NCBI GenBank assembly: GCA_021778635.1
Contig: JAJYCD010000039.1
Coordinates: 1 to 32,811, forward strand
Direction: 5' to 3'
Length of the DNA stretch: 32,811 bases
Source of the DNA: Actinomycetes bacterium
GTDB taxonomy: Bacteria > Actinomycetota > Actinomycetes > Actinomycetales > Cellulomonadaceae
Position 1 is the first letter of the stretch; each line of letters begins with the position of its first letter. Under the pieces are notes generated by a model that saw nothing but the letters and a program-made list of their open reading frames with translations, did no database searches and was not told where the DNA came from. Positions 1-6,051 of this stretch are shown piece by piece. Both the position numbers and the translations under genes were made by a program.

Positions 1-87
1 ATGCTCGCGGTCCGGAACGACACGGTCGCGGCATACCTGAAGGCGAACCCGACATCCGGCGACACCCTGGGCAGCGTCGTGCGCTAG
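1..87 (+). CDS. C-terminal end of an unidentified protein (partial)
   Basis: An open frame runs from the window edge to a TAG at 85-87 and ends in DTLGSVVR. It begins with ATG at base 1, but that is the window edge, so it is more likely the tail of a longer gene than a complete 28-residue protein. No family can be assigned from so little sequence. It points towards the minus-strand DinB gene, with a strong hairpin (155-202) about 70 bases after its stop, as expected for the end of a transcription unit. Confidence 0.5.
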   Translation: MLAVRNDTVAAYLKANPTSGDTLGSVVR

Positions 88-154
88 CACGCACCGTTCA
101 CCGACCCGCCGCGTGTCGGTTGCCGGGCCGCACCCGGCCGTCTCGTAAACTCGG

Positions 155-202
155 GCACAGCAAAGGCCCCTCGGAGTAAGCGTCCGAGGGGCCTTGCTGT
201 GC
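155..202. terminator. Strong hairpin terminator between convergent genes
   Basis: Bases 155-175 pair with 183-202 over 20 base pairs, with one bulged A and a 7-base loop (GTAAGCG). The stem contains GGCCCCTCGGA against TCCGAGGGGCC. It lies after the partial plus-strand gene and could also stop minus-strand transcripts. There is no long T tract, which is usual for actinobacterial terminators. Confidence 0.75.
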
Positions 203-567
203 CTCACCCCAGATCCGGTCGGGCCGCTTGTAGTGACTGCCTCGACGGGTTGCCCCACCTGGCCTGTCGACGAACGACCTCTCCTGACCTGGTGCCGCCA
301 TGACGGTGCGGCTCCGTGCCCTCCGAGCGGACGAGCCGCGCGTCGAGCACCTCGTGATGCACTGATCGGCCCGCACAGGAACCTGCGTCGTCACCCGCAG
401 CTCGTCAGGTTGCCCTGCCGATTCGCCCTGCCGTTCTCCGATCGTCTCGGTGCGGATTCCCCTGCCGTGGAGCGGGTTTCCCTGCTCTCCGACCGGTTCC
501 TCGTGCCCCGATACGAGAGGTCTAGTCCCCTTCCGGGACGCTCGCAATGGGTTCTCGCAAGAGATTT
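203..567. other. Intergenic stretch with no convincing gene
   Basis: The frames that cross this stretch have no ribosome binding site and no recognisable protein pattern. It contains three copies of CCCTGCCG (413-420, 426-433, 460-467), two of them preceded by ATTC or ATTCG, which may be weak repeats or part of a structured RNA. It does not resemble RNase P RNA, tmRNA or a tRNA by eye. Nothing else could be supported. Confidence 0.4.
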
Positions 568-656
568 TTCTGCACAGGTCGCTCACAGATCCGTCCACAG
601 GCCGACCTGCGGAATCGCGCATTACCCACAGGCCTGTGCACAGAATTTGTGGACAA
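568..656. promoter_or_regulatory. Cluster of DnaA-box-like sites
   Basis: A perfect TTGTCCACA 9-mer, the actinobacterial DnaA box, lies on the minus strand at 648-656. TTACCCACA (622-630) differs from TTATCCACA by one base. CCGTCCACA (591-599), CTGTGCACA (634-642) and TTCTGCACA (568-576) each differ from TTGTCCACA at two positions. The shared core CACAG starts at 573, 584, 596, 627 and 639, so neighbouring sites are 11-12 bases apart apart from one gap of 31. The segment includes AT-richer bits (GAGATTTTTC, GAATTTG) unusual here. Binding is inferred from motif only. Confidence 0.5.
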
Positions 657-666
657 CGAGCGCGGC

Positions 667-1236
667 TCAGGCACCCACGTCGTGGGTGTGGTGCTCGACG
701 TCGTGCAGGTAGTACCGGCCGAGGGTCCGTGCGGTGAACACCGAGCCGTTCGAGCGGCGGCCCTGCCGGTCCCACTGGTCCGCCCGGACAGCGGCGAAGC
801 GGGCCGCGGTCGCCTCCGCCGCGGCGACCAGCTCCTCCGCCACGGCAGCCGGGTCCTGGGCGTCGTACCGACCGTTCACGGCTGCGGCGTCCTGGTCCCA
901 GTTCGCGAACGCCGGGTCGTCCTCGTCGAGGATCAAGGCCAGCCGCTCGCCGAAGATCCGGTGCACGTCCCGCACATGGCAGGCGTACTCGAGCACGGAC
1001 CAGGTGCCCGGCACCGGGCGCACGCGCACGTCGTCGCGAGCCAGGGCGCCGCGCCAGCGCACGGCCGAGGCCCGGAGGGCCGGCGCGATCGCGGTCACCG
1101 CGACGTCCGCGGCCACGAACCCGCACTCGGGGCACGGGCGATCGAGCACCCAGGTCCAGTCCTTCGTGTCCGGGTCCGCGGGCGGGAGGCCAGGGGCGGC
1201 GGGGTCGGTGGGGCGGTCGGGGAGCTGCTCGTCCAT
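667..1236 (-). CDS. DinB superfamily protein
   Basis: This 189-residue protein looks like a DinB/YfiT-type four-helix protein, a superfamily of metal-dependent enzymes that includes thiol transferases. Histidines that could bind the metal are in the YACHVRDVH segment (about 81-90) and the C-terminal HDVEHHTHDV segment (178-187). A CPECGF motif at 35-40 sits before the domain, as in many actinobacterial members. The substrate is unknown. The ATG at 1236 is chosen because TACAGT ends exactly 6 bases upstream (1243-1248) and no Shine-Dalgarno is present, suggesting a leaderless message. It is divergent from the TetR gene, whose product could regulate both. Confidence 0.85.
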   Translation of the reverse strand: MDEQLPDRPTDPAAPGLPPADPDTKDWTWVLDRPCPECGFVAADVAVTAIAPALRASAVRWRGALARDDVRVRPVPGTWSVLEYACHVRDVHRIFGERLALILDEDDPAFANWDQDAAAVNGRYDAQDPAAVAEELVAAAEATAARFAAVRADQWDRQGRRSNGSVFTARTLGRYYLHDVEHHTHDVGA

Positions 1237-1242
1237 GGCGCC

Positions 1243-1248
1243 ACTGTA
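1243..1248 (-). promoter_or_regulatory. -10 element of leaderless DinB gene
   Basis: TACAGT on the minus strand is followed by GGCGCC and then the ATG. The 6-base gap places the expected transcription start on the start codon. No clear -35 was found. Confidence 0.55.
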
Positions 1249-1295
1249 GGGCGGAGATCACGACCTGCCCGGGAAAGCAAGGGACCTGGGTCTAG

Positions 1296-1323
1296 TCGAC
1301 ATGCTGACGGATGGTGTCAGACT
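1296..1323 (+). promoter_or_regulatory. Promoter of the TetR gene
   Basis: TCGACA (1296-1301) is separated by 16 bases from CAGACT (1318-1323), and the ATG follows 6 bases later at 1330. Both hexamers are identical to those upstream of the hemC leader ORF (30635-30663). The spacer is covered by a palindrome that could be the regulator's own operator. Confidence 0.6.
1304..1320. promoter_or_regulatory. Candidate TetR operator
   Basis: CTGACGGATGGTGTCAG is an inverted repeat (CTGAC / GTCAG with a 7-base centre) lying between and into the -35 and -10 hexamers of the TetR gene. TetR-family proteins commonly bind such sites next to their own gene, so autorepression is likely. The match to a specific regulator is inferred from position. 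Confidence 0.5.
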
Positions 1324-1329
1324 GTCACT

Positions 1330-1971
1330 ATGCCCAAGATCATCGGTGGTTCGCTGCACGAGCACCGCGAACAGACGCGACTGAAGCTGTTCAGCGCGCT
1401 CTCCACCCTGATGTCCGACCGTGGCTTCGACGCGATCACCCTCGCCGACATCGCCGCCGCCGCGGGGGTGGGGCGGACCGCGGTCTACAACCACTTCCCC
1501 GACAAGGAGTCGCTGCTCCTCGGGTTCATCACGCACGAGACGAACCTGTACGTCGCCACGATCGAGGCCGCGATCGACGAGGTCGCCGACCCGACCGACC
1601 AGCTGCGCACCTACGTCCGTCAGCAGATCGACCTGCGTCGCATCTACCAGCTCGCGCCCGGGCCCGACCTCCGCTCGGTGCTCTCCCGCGGGACCCGGCA
1701 GCGGATGCGTGACCACGTCACCGCCGTCGAGAAGATCCTCCGCCGCGTGCTGGCCGCCGGCATCGAGGCCGGTGCGTTCCCGGCGCAGGACCTCGACACC
1801 ACCGTGCCGCTCGTCAACGCGTGCCTCTCCGGCCGCGGCGTGCCCAACGACGGGCCCGAGCGCGAGCAGGCGATCCTCGCCACCGAGACGTTCGTGCTGC
1901 GCGCCGTCGGAGCCGACCTGGACCCAAAGCCGCACGGTCTGCGCGACGACGCGGAGCTCGTCTCCGCCTGA
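1330..1971 (+). CDS. TetR/AcrR family transcriptional regulator
   Basis: The 213-residue product has a TetR-type helix-turn-helix at about 36-56 (ITLADIAAAAGVGRTAVYNHF), followed by the usual ligand-binding helical domain. It should act as a DNA-binding repressor in the cytoplasm, probably as a dimer; the ligand is unknown. The frame is open well upstream, but ATG 1330 is preferred because the promoter hexamer CAGACT ends 6 bases before it and the family normally begins shortly before the HTH. It is divergent from the DinB gene and shares a 93-base intergenic region with it, so both are plausible targets. Confidence 0.9.
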   Translation: MPKIIGGSLHEHREQTRLKLFSALSTLMSDRGFDAITLADIAAAAGVGRTAVYNHFPDKESLLLGFITHETNLYVATIEAAIDEVADPTDQLRTYVRQQIDLRRIYQLAPGPDLRSVLSRGTRQRMRDHVTAVEKILRRVLAAGIEAGAFPAQDLDTTVPLVNACLSGRGVPNDGPEREQAILATETFVLRAVGADLDPKPHGLRDDAELVSA

Positions 1972-1987
1972 GCGGTGCGTGCGGGCC

Positions 1988-2044
1988 CGAGTGGCAGGCC
2001 TCAGCGCGAGCGGCAGGTCTCAGCCCGAGCGGCAGTCCTCGGCC
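1988..2044. repeat. Three 19-bp tandem repeats
   Basis: Three imperfect copies of a 19-base unit (core CGAGCGGCAGGTCTCAG) start at 1988, 2007 and 2026. They fill the gap between the stop codons of the TetR gene and the convergent unknown gene. No coding or terminator role is evident. Confidence 0.65.
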
Positions 2045-2068
2045 TGAACGACGGACGCTCGGCCAGCG

Positions 2069-2959
2069 CTAGCGGCCTGCGCGCGACCGCTCCGCGAGGT
2101 CGTCGGCGGCGATCACGAACCCGCCCTCGTCGACCACCGTGCCGCCGACCACCATCGCGAGAGCGCGCACCGCGCGGGCCATCGACGGCGCGACCCGCGC
2201 CCGGGCGATCGCGTGCAACGGGAGTCCGGCGTCCGCCTCGACGCCGTCGACCCGAGGTGGCGACCAGGCGACGCGGTAGCCGAAGACCCCGAATGCCGCG
2301 GGGTCCGCCGCCGCGAGCACCAGCGGCAGCTCGGTCGAGCGGGCGAGAGCCACCCGGACCGAGCCGTCGTACTCGTAGACCGCCGCACAGGCCCAGGCCT
2401 CGGACCCGGCCGTCGGAACGACCGCGAGCCGAGACCCGGACAGCACCGGTCGGAGCGCGGCCAGACCGGCCTCCGCGTCGATCGGGCGCGGCGACCACAA
2501 GGTCATCGTCAGCGCGGATCCCGGGTCCGGCACCATCACGCCACCCTCCGGGAGCACCACCGCTCCCCCGGTCCGCCGCGCCGCCGCGGCCAGCCACCCC
2601 ATCACGACCGGGTCGGACGGGCCGTCGCCCTGCACGACGTAGACGTCGACAGCCTGGGGAGGGAGCCCACCCGCCCGGGCAACCGCCGCCGTGAGCGGAT
2701 GTGGCCCCTCGAGCAGCGTGCCGCCGACGAGGCGCAACCGCCCGGGTACCGCCGACGGCTCCTCCGGGACCGCTCCCCGGGACCGGCCCGCCGCCGCGCG
2801 TGGACGGAGCCGCGCGTGCGCCGCTGACACCGGAACCTGCTCCCAGGCCGCGACCGGGAACCAGGCGCGCGCCAGGTCGAGCACGGCGGATCCCGGGGCG
2901 AGCGCGAGGAGCGGAACGCCGGCGAGGCGGACCGGGAACGCGGGGTGAACCGTGCTCAT
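2069..2959 (-). CDS. Uncharacterised actinobacterial protein
   Basis: This 296-residue alanine-, valine- and proline-rich protein has no signal peptide, transmembrane helix or catalytic motif I recognise. It has high G+C at third codon positions and no stops in its frame, like neighbouring real genes. The ATG at 2959 is supported by TAGGTT ending 6 bases upstream (2966-2971), the leaderless pattern seen across this window. It is divergent from the methyltransferase gene and convergent with the TetR gene. Segments such as VDVYVVQGDGPSDPVVMGWLA and VYEYDGSVRVALARS read like alpha/beta folds, but I assign no function. Confidence 0.7.
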   Translation of the reverse strand: MSTVHPAFPVRLAGVPLLALAPGSAVLDLARAWFPVAAWEQVPVSAAHARLRPRAAAGRSRGAVPEEPSAVPGRLRLVGGTLLEGPHPLTAAVARAGGLPPQAVDVYVVQGDGPSDPVVMGWLAAAARRTGGAVVLPEGGVMVPDPGSALTMTLWSPRPIDAEAGLAALRPVLSGSRLAVVPTAGSEAWACAAVYEYDGSVRVALARSTELPLVLAAADPAAFGVFGYRVAWSPPRVDGVEADAGLPLHAIARARVAPSMARAVRALAMVVGGTVVDEGGFVIAADDLAERSRAGR

Positions 2960-2965
2960 GGCCTG

Positions 2966-2971
2966 AACCTA
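2966..2971 (-). promoter_or_regulatory. -10 element of leaderless unknown gene
   Basis: TAGGTT on the minus strand is followed by CAGGCC and the ATG at 2959. The 6-base gap predicts a leaderless transcript. Confidence 0.55.
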
Positions 2972-3110
2972 GCCGGTGGACGGCTGGATCGTGGGGCACG
3001 CGCCGGAGGCGGCCGGCAGGTCGGTTGCCAGCTCGTCGAGGTCCGGTGCGGGCACGAGCAACCGCCTGATGTCCGCGGAGACGAGCGGTGTGATGGCGGT
3101 CCACGACTGA

Positions 3111-3116
3111 GACACT
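3111..3116 (+). promoter_or_regulatory. Candidate -10 of methyltransferase gene
   Basis: GACACT is followed by GGCCAC and the ATG at 3123. It matches TANNNT at positions 2 and 6 only, so it is weaker than the others, but the spacing is the same. Confidence 0.4.
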
Positions 3117-3122
3117 GGCCAC

Positions 3123-4235
3123 ATGCCCACCCGATCCGCACGGCCCAGCCGGCCACGTCCACCGGATCGCCCCGCCGCCACCTACGAGCTCACGTTCCTG
3201 CCCGGGCTGGCCGACGTCGTGCAGACCGAGGTCGCGGAGGTCCTCGGGGCTCGCACCCCGGTGCTGATCGTCCCCGGACGCGAGGACTCGATGCTCGTCC
3301 GGCACGGCGGGCGGGTCGGCGACCTGCTCGCGCTCCGTACCGTCGTCGCCGCGTCACAGGTGCTGAGCTTCCCGGTGCCGCGCCCGCGCTCCCTCGCGAG
3401 CGGCGAGTACTTCCCGGCGATCGTCGACGCGGTGCTGCTGTCCGCGCGGCTCGACGGGGCGCGGGCGTTCCGGTTCGAGGCCGCGGGCAGCGACTCGACG
3501 GTGTTCCAGCGGCTCAGCGTTCAGCTCGCGCACGCGACCGGACTACGGCAGGAGCACGAGCACGCCGAGGACGCGGGCGCTGTCGTGCTCCGGTTCCGCC
3601 GCACACCGTGGCTCGACCCAGCGGGACCTCGACCCGAGGGGTGGGACGTCCTGGTGCGACTCGGGTCGCGGCCGTCCTCCGCGCGGGCCTGGCGCGTCGC
3701 CGACTACCCCGGCGCCGTCAACGCCACGATCGCCGCTGCGATCGTCCGGATCGCCGAGGTCCGCACCGGCGATCGCGTCGTGAACCTCATGTGCGGCTCC
3801 GGAACTCTGCTCGTCGAACGGTTGCTGGCCGGGGCCGCCGCGAGCGCCGTCGGCGTCGACGTCTCCCCCGAGGCAGTCGCAGCCGCGCGGGCGAACGTCG
3901 CCGCCGCGGGGCTCGCGGACAGGGTCGCGCTCGTCACGGCCGACATCGCCGACGAGACCTGGTGGCCGTCGGTGCGGGCCGACCTCGTGCTCGCCGACCC
4001 GCCGTGGGGGACGCTCACCGGGTCGCACGCGAGCAACGAGGCCGCCCACCAGGAGGTCCTGCGCGTCGCGCACGCGATCACGCGTCCCGGCGCGCGGCTC
4101 GCCGTCCTCACGCACGAGGTCAAGGTCATGGACCGCGTGCTGCGCGGGACGGCGCTCTGGCGGGAGCGTGCCGAGGTGCGGGTGTTCCAGAAGGGGCACC
4201 ACCCGCGGATCTACCTGCTTGCGCGCGCCGACTGA
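3123..4235 (+). CDS. THUMP-like / UPF0020-type RNA methyltransferase
   Basis: The 370-residue product is a class I S-adenosylmethionine-dependent methyltransferase of the Trm14/RlmL-like group, which methylate guanine N2 in tRNA or rRNA. The SAM-binding motif NLMCGSGTLLVE is at about 220-231, and the catalytic DPPWG, equivalent to N/DPPY, is at about 291-295. The N-terminal 170 residues (TFLPGLADVVQTEVAEV onwards) resemble the ferredoxin-like/THUMP RNA-binding part of the family. The precise target base cannot be read from sequence. The ATG has no Shine-Dalgarno but sits 6 bases after GACACT. A hairpin at 4255-4290 follows the stop. Confidence 0.85.
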   Translation: MPTRSARPSRPRPPDRPAATYELTFLPGLADVVQTEVAEVLGARTPVLIVPGREDSMLVRHGGRVGDLLALRTVVAASQVLSFPVPRPRSLASGEYFPAIVDAVLLSARLDGARAFRFEAAGSDSTVFQRLSVQLAHATGLRQEHEHAEDAGAVVLRFRRTPWLDPAGPRPEGWDVLVRLGSRPSSARAWRVADYPGAVNATIAAAIVRIAEVRTGDRVVNLMCGSGTLLVERLLAGAAASAVGVDVSPEAVAAARANVAAAGLADRVALVTADIADETWWPSVRADLVLADPPWGTLTGSHASNEAAHQEVLRVAHAITRPGARLAVLTHEVKVMDRVLRGTALWRERAEVRVFQKGHHPRIYLLARAD

Positions 4236-4254
4236 TCACCGACGCGCCGCGAAC

Positions 4255-4290
4255 CGCGCGCCGCACCGGGCGGACTGGTGCGGCCGCGCG
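4255..4290 (+). terminator. Hairpin after the methyltransferase gene
   Basis: Bases 4255-4267 pair with 4277-4290 over 13 base pairs with one bulge, centred on CGCACC / GGTGCG. It lies 20 bases after the stop at 4235. It covers an alternative GTG (4278) for the next gene, which argues against that start. Confidence 0.55.
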
Positions 4291-4346
4291 CTCACCCGGT
4301 TGAAGGACTCCGCCCGATACGACTGTCGCGGATCGTCCGACGCGCC

Positions 4347-4352
4347 GATGAT
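4347..4352 (+). promoter_or_regulatory. Candidate -10 of diguanylate cyclase gene
   Basis: GATGAT is followed by GGATCC and then GTG 4359, the same 6-base spacing as at other starts in the window. It matches TANNNT at positions 2 and 6. Confidence 0.4.
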
Positions 4353-4358
4353 GGATCC

Positions 4359-5924
4359 GTGGGTCAATCGGACAACACGGTCACAGCGGACATTCGGGTC
4401 GCCGCCGGCCGGACGGATGTCCAGAAGCTGCTCGACGCCGCGCTCCGCCTCGAGGGCTGCGTCGAGGTGTCCGACCTCGTCGTGACCGCGGCACGGCTCG
4501 CCCGCACCCTCACCGGCTCGACCGTCGCGAGTCTCGGTCGGGTCGACCAGGACACCTTCCGCGCGATGACCGTCGACCCCCCGATCCAGGACGAGACGTG
4601 GACGAGGCTCGCCGCGTCCGAGTACCGCGCGTCGACGCGGCCCGCGTTGCGGGCCCTCATCCGGGACCGGCGCGGTTGGGTCGTGGACGCGAGCAAGCCC
4701 GACGGCGACCAGGCGGAGATCGAGGCGCTCCTCGCCACCGGGATGTCGGTCGCGGTGGCCGTCCCGGTTCTGGCCCACGGCAGCGTCTGGGGTCAGCTGT
4801 ACCTCGCGCGCCGCGAACCCGTCCCGTACACCACGGACGAGGTCGAGCTCCTCGAGGTCTTCGGGAGCCTGGTCGCCGGGGCGCTCACCCGGATCGACAT
4901 CGCCTCGCAGGTCGAGCGGCTCGTGCTGGCCGACCCGCTGACCGGCCTGCCCAACCGCCGCGCGGCCGACAGCGCCCTCGCTGCCGCCCTCGCGTCCGGG
5001 GCCGTGACCTGCGTCGTGATGTGCGACGTCGACAGCCTCAAGCACATCAACGACGAGCACGGCCACGAGCGCGGAGACGAGCTGCTGCGCTCCGTCGGCG
5101 ACGTGGTCCGCCGCATGCGGGACGCCCTGCCGGGCTCGACCGCGGTGCGGCTCGGCGGCGACGAGTTCTGCGTCATCACCGTCGGCATCCCGTCCACCGA
5201 GGTCCGCGTCGTCATCGAGAGCGAGCTCGCCCTCGGCGGGCTGCCGTACGGCGCGACGCTCTCCTACGGGATCGCCTCCACCGAGCACACCGACCCCGAG
5301 ACGACCGGACGCAGCCTGTTCCGGCTCGCCGACGCCGCGCAGTACCGGGCCAAACGCGCCCGGCAGCTCCGCGTGACGACGGTCAGCCGCTACGGCGGGG
5401 TCACCGAGCTCACGGTGCTCGACGACGGGCTCGCAGCCCTCGACACGTTCACCCGCGACGCCCACGCACGCGGCGGCGCGACGCACACGGCCGACCGGCT
5501 GTGCGCGGTCGCCGCGGCCCTCACCGAGTCGGTCGGCGCGATGCGCTGGTACGTCTCCGCGTGCGAGCCGCTGGCCCGGTCCCTCCAGCTGCTGAGCCGC
5601 GGGGACTCCGTCAGCAGGCCGGATGCGGCGTTCCTGACCGACGCGTTCGGTCAGGACTTCGCCTCGTGCGCCAGCCCCTCCACCGCACGCGCTCTCGACG
5701 GTGGAGCCTTCTGGGTGCACGTCTCCGACCCGAACGGGCACCCGCACGAGCGGCACCTGCTCGCTGCGACCGACGCGACCGCCGTCGTCGCGGCCGGCGG
5801 ACCGGATGCATCGGGCCGGCGCTGGCTCGTCGAGCTGTACTTCGACAACCTGCACGTCGACGTCGAGTACGTCGCGGCGCCGGTGCGCGCGGTGGTCGCG
5901 GCGGCGATCGTCGGACCGCCCTGA
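4359..5924 (+). CDS. GAF-GGDEF-GAF diguanylate cyclase
   Basis: This protein (521 residues from GTG 4359) should make cyclic di-GMP from two GTP. A GAF-like sensor domain spans about 25-185, the GGDEF domain about 190-345 with an intact RLGGDEF signature (GGDEF at 266-270), and the last 150 residues look like a second, divergent GAF domain (SDPNGHPHERHLL then WLVELYFDN). The RxxD inhibitory site normally five residues before GGDEF is replaced by PGST, so classic product inhibition is unlikely. No transmembrane segment is seen, so it is probably cytoplasmic. GTG 4278 would add 27 residues but lies in a hairpin and encodes an arginine-rich leader unlike the family. Confidence 0.88.
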   Translation: MGQSDNTVTADIRVAAGRTDVQKLLDAALRLEGCVEVSDLVVTAARLARTLTGSTVASLGRVDQDTFRAMTVDPPIQDETWTRLAASEYRASTRPALRALIRDRRGWVVDASKPDGDQAEIEALLATGMSVAVAVPVLAHGSVWGQLYLARREPVPYTTDEVELLEVFGSLVAGALTRIDIASQVERLVLADPLTGLPNRRAADSALAAALASGAVTCVVMCDVDSLKHINDEHGHERGDELLRSVGDVVRRMRDALPGSTAVRLGGDEFCVITVGIPSTEVRVVIESELALGGLPYGATLSYGIASTEHTDPETTGRSLFRLADAAQYRAKRARQLRVTTVSRYGGVTELTVLDDGLAALDTFTRDAHARGGATHTADRLCAVAAALTESVGAMRWYVSACEPLARSLQLLSRGDSVSRPDAAFLTDAFGQDFASCASPSTARALDGGAFWVHVSDPNGHPHERHLLAATDATAVVAAGGPDASGRRWLVELYFDNLHVDVEYVAAPVRAVVAAAIVGPP

Positions 5925-5950
5925 GCGGAGGGTCGGCCGCGCGGCGGGCG

Positions 5951-5967
5951 GGCCACCGGGTGTGGCC
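5951..5967. terminator. Weak hairpin between convergent genes
   Basis: GGCCAC and GTGGCC flank a 5-base loop in the 127-base gap between the diguanylate cyclase and NHL stop codons. The 6-bp stem is short, so this is only a candidate. Confidence 0.3.
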
Positions 5968-6051
5968 GGACCGCGACGCCGGGGTGCGGCCAGAGCGCGC
6001 CAGGAGCGGGCAGCCGGGGTCCGGCCGGGGCACGCGACGGGACGGGCAGGT

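Noticed and set aside
203-567. RNase P RNA, tmRNA or 6C RNA in the large gap
   Set aside because: None of the conserved cores I know for these RNAs could be found on either strand.
547-1329. Upstream extension of the TetR reading frame
   Set aside because: The frame is open but overlaps the divergent DinB gene, and the promoter and family length place the start at 1330.
4278-4358. Earlier GTG start for the diguanylate cyclase
   Set aside because: It lies in a terminator-like hairpin and adds an Arg-rich leader; GTG 4359 has the better spacing to a -10.
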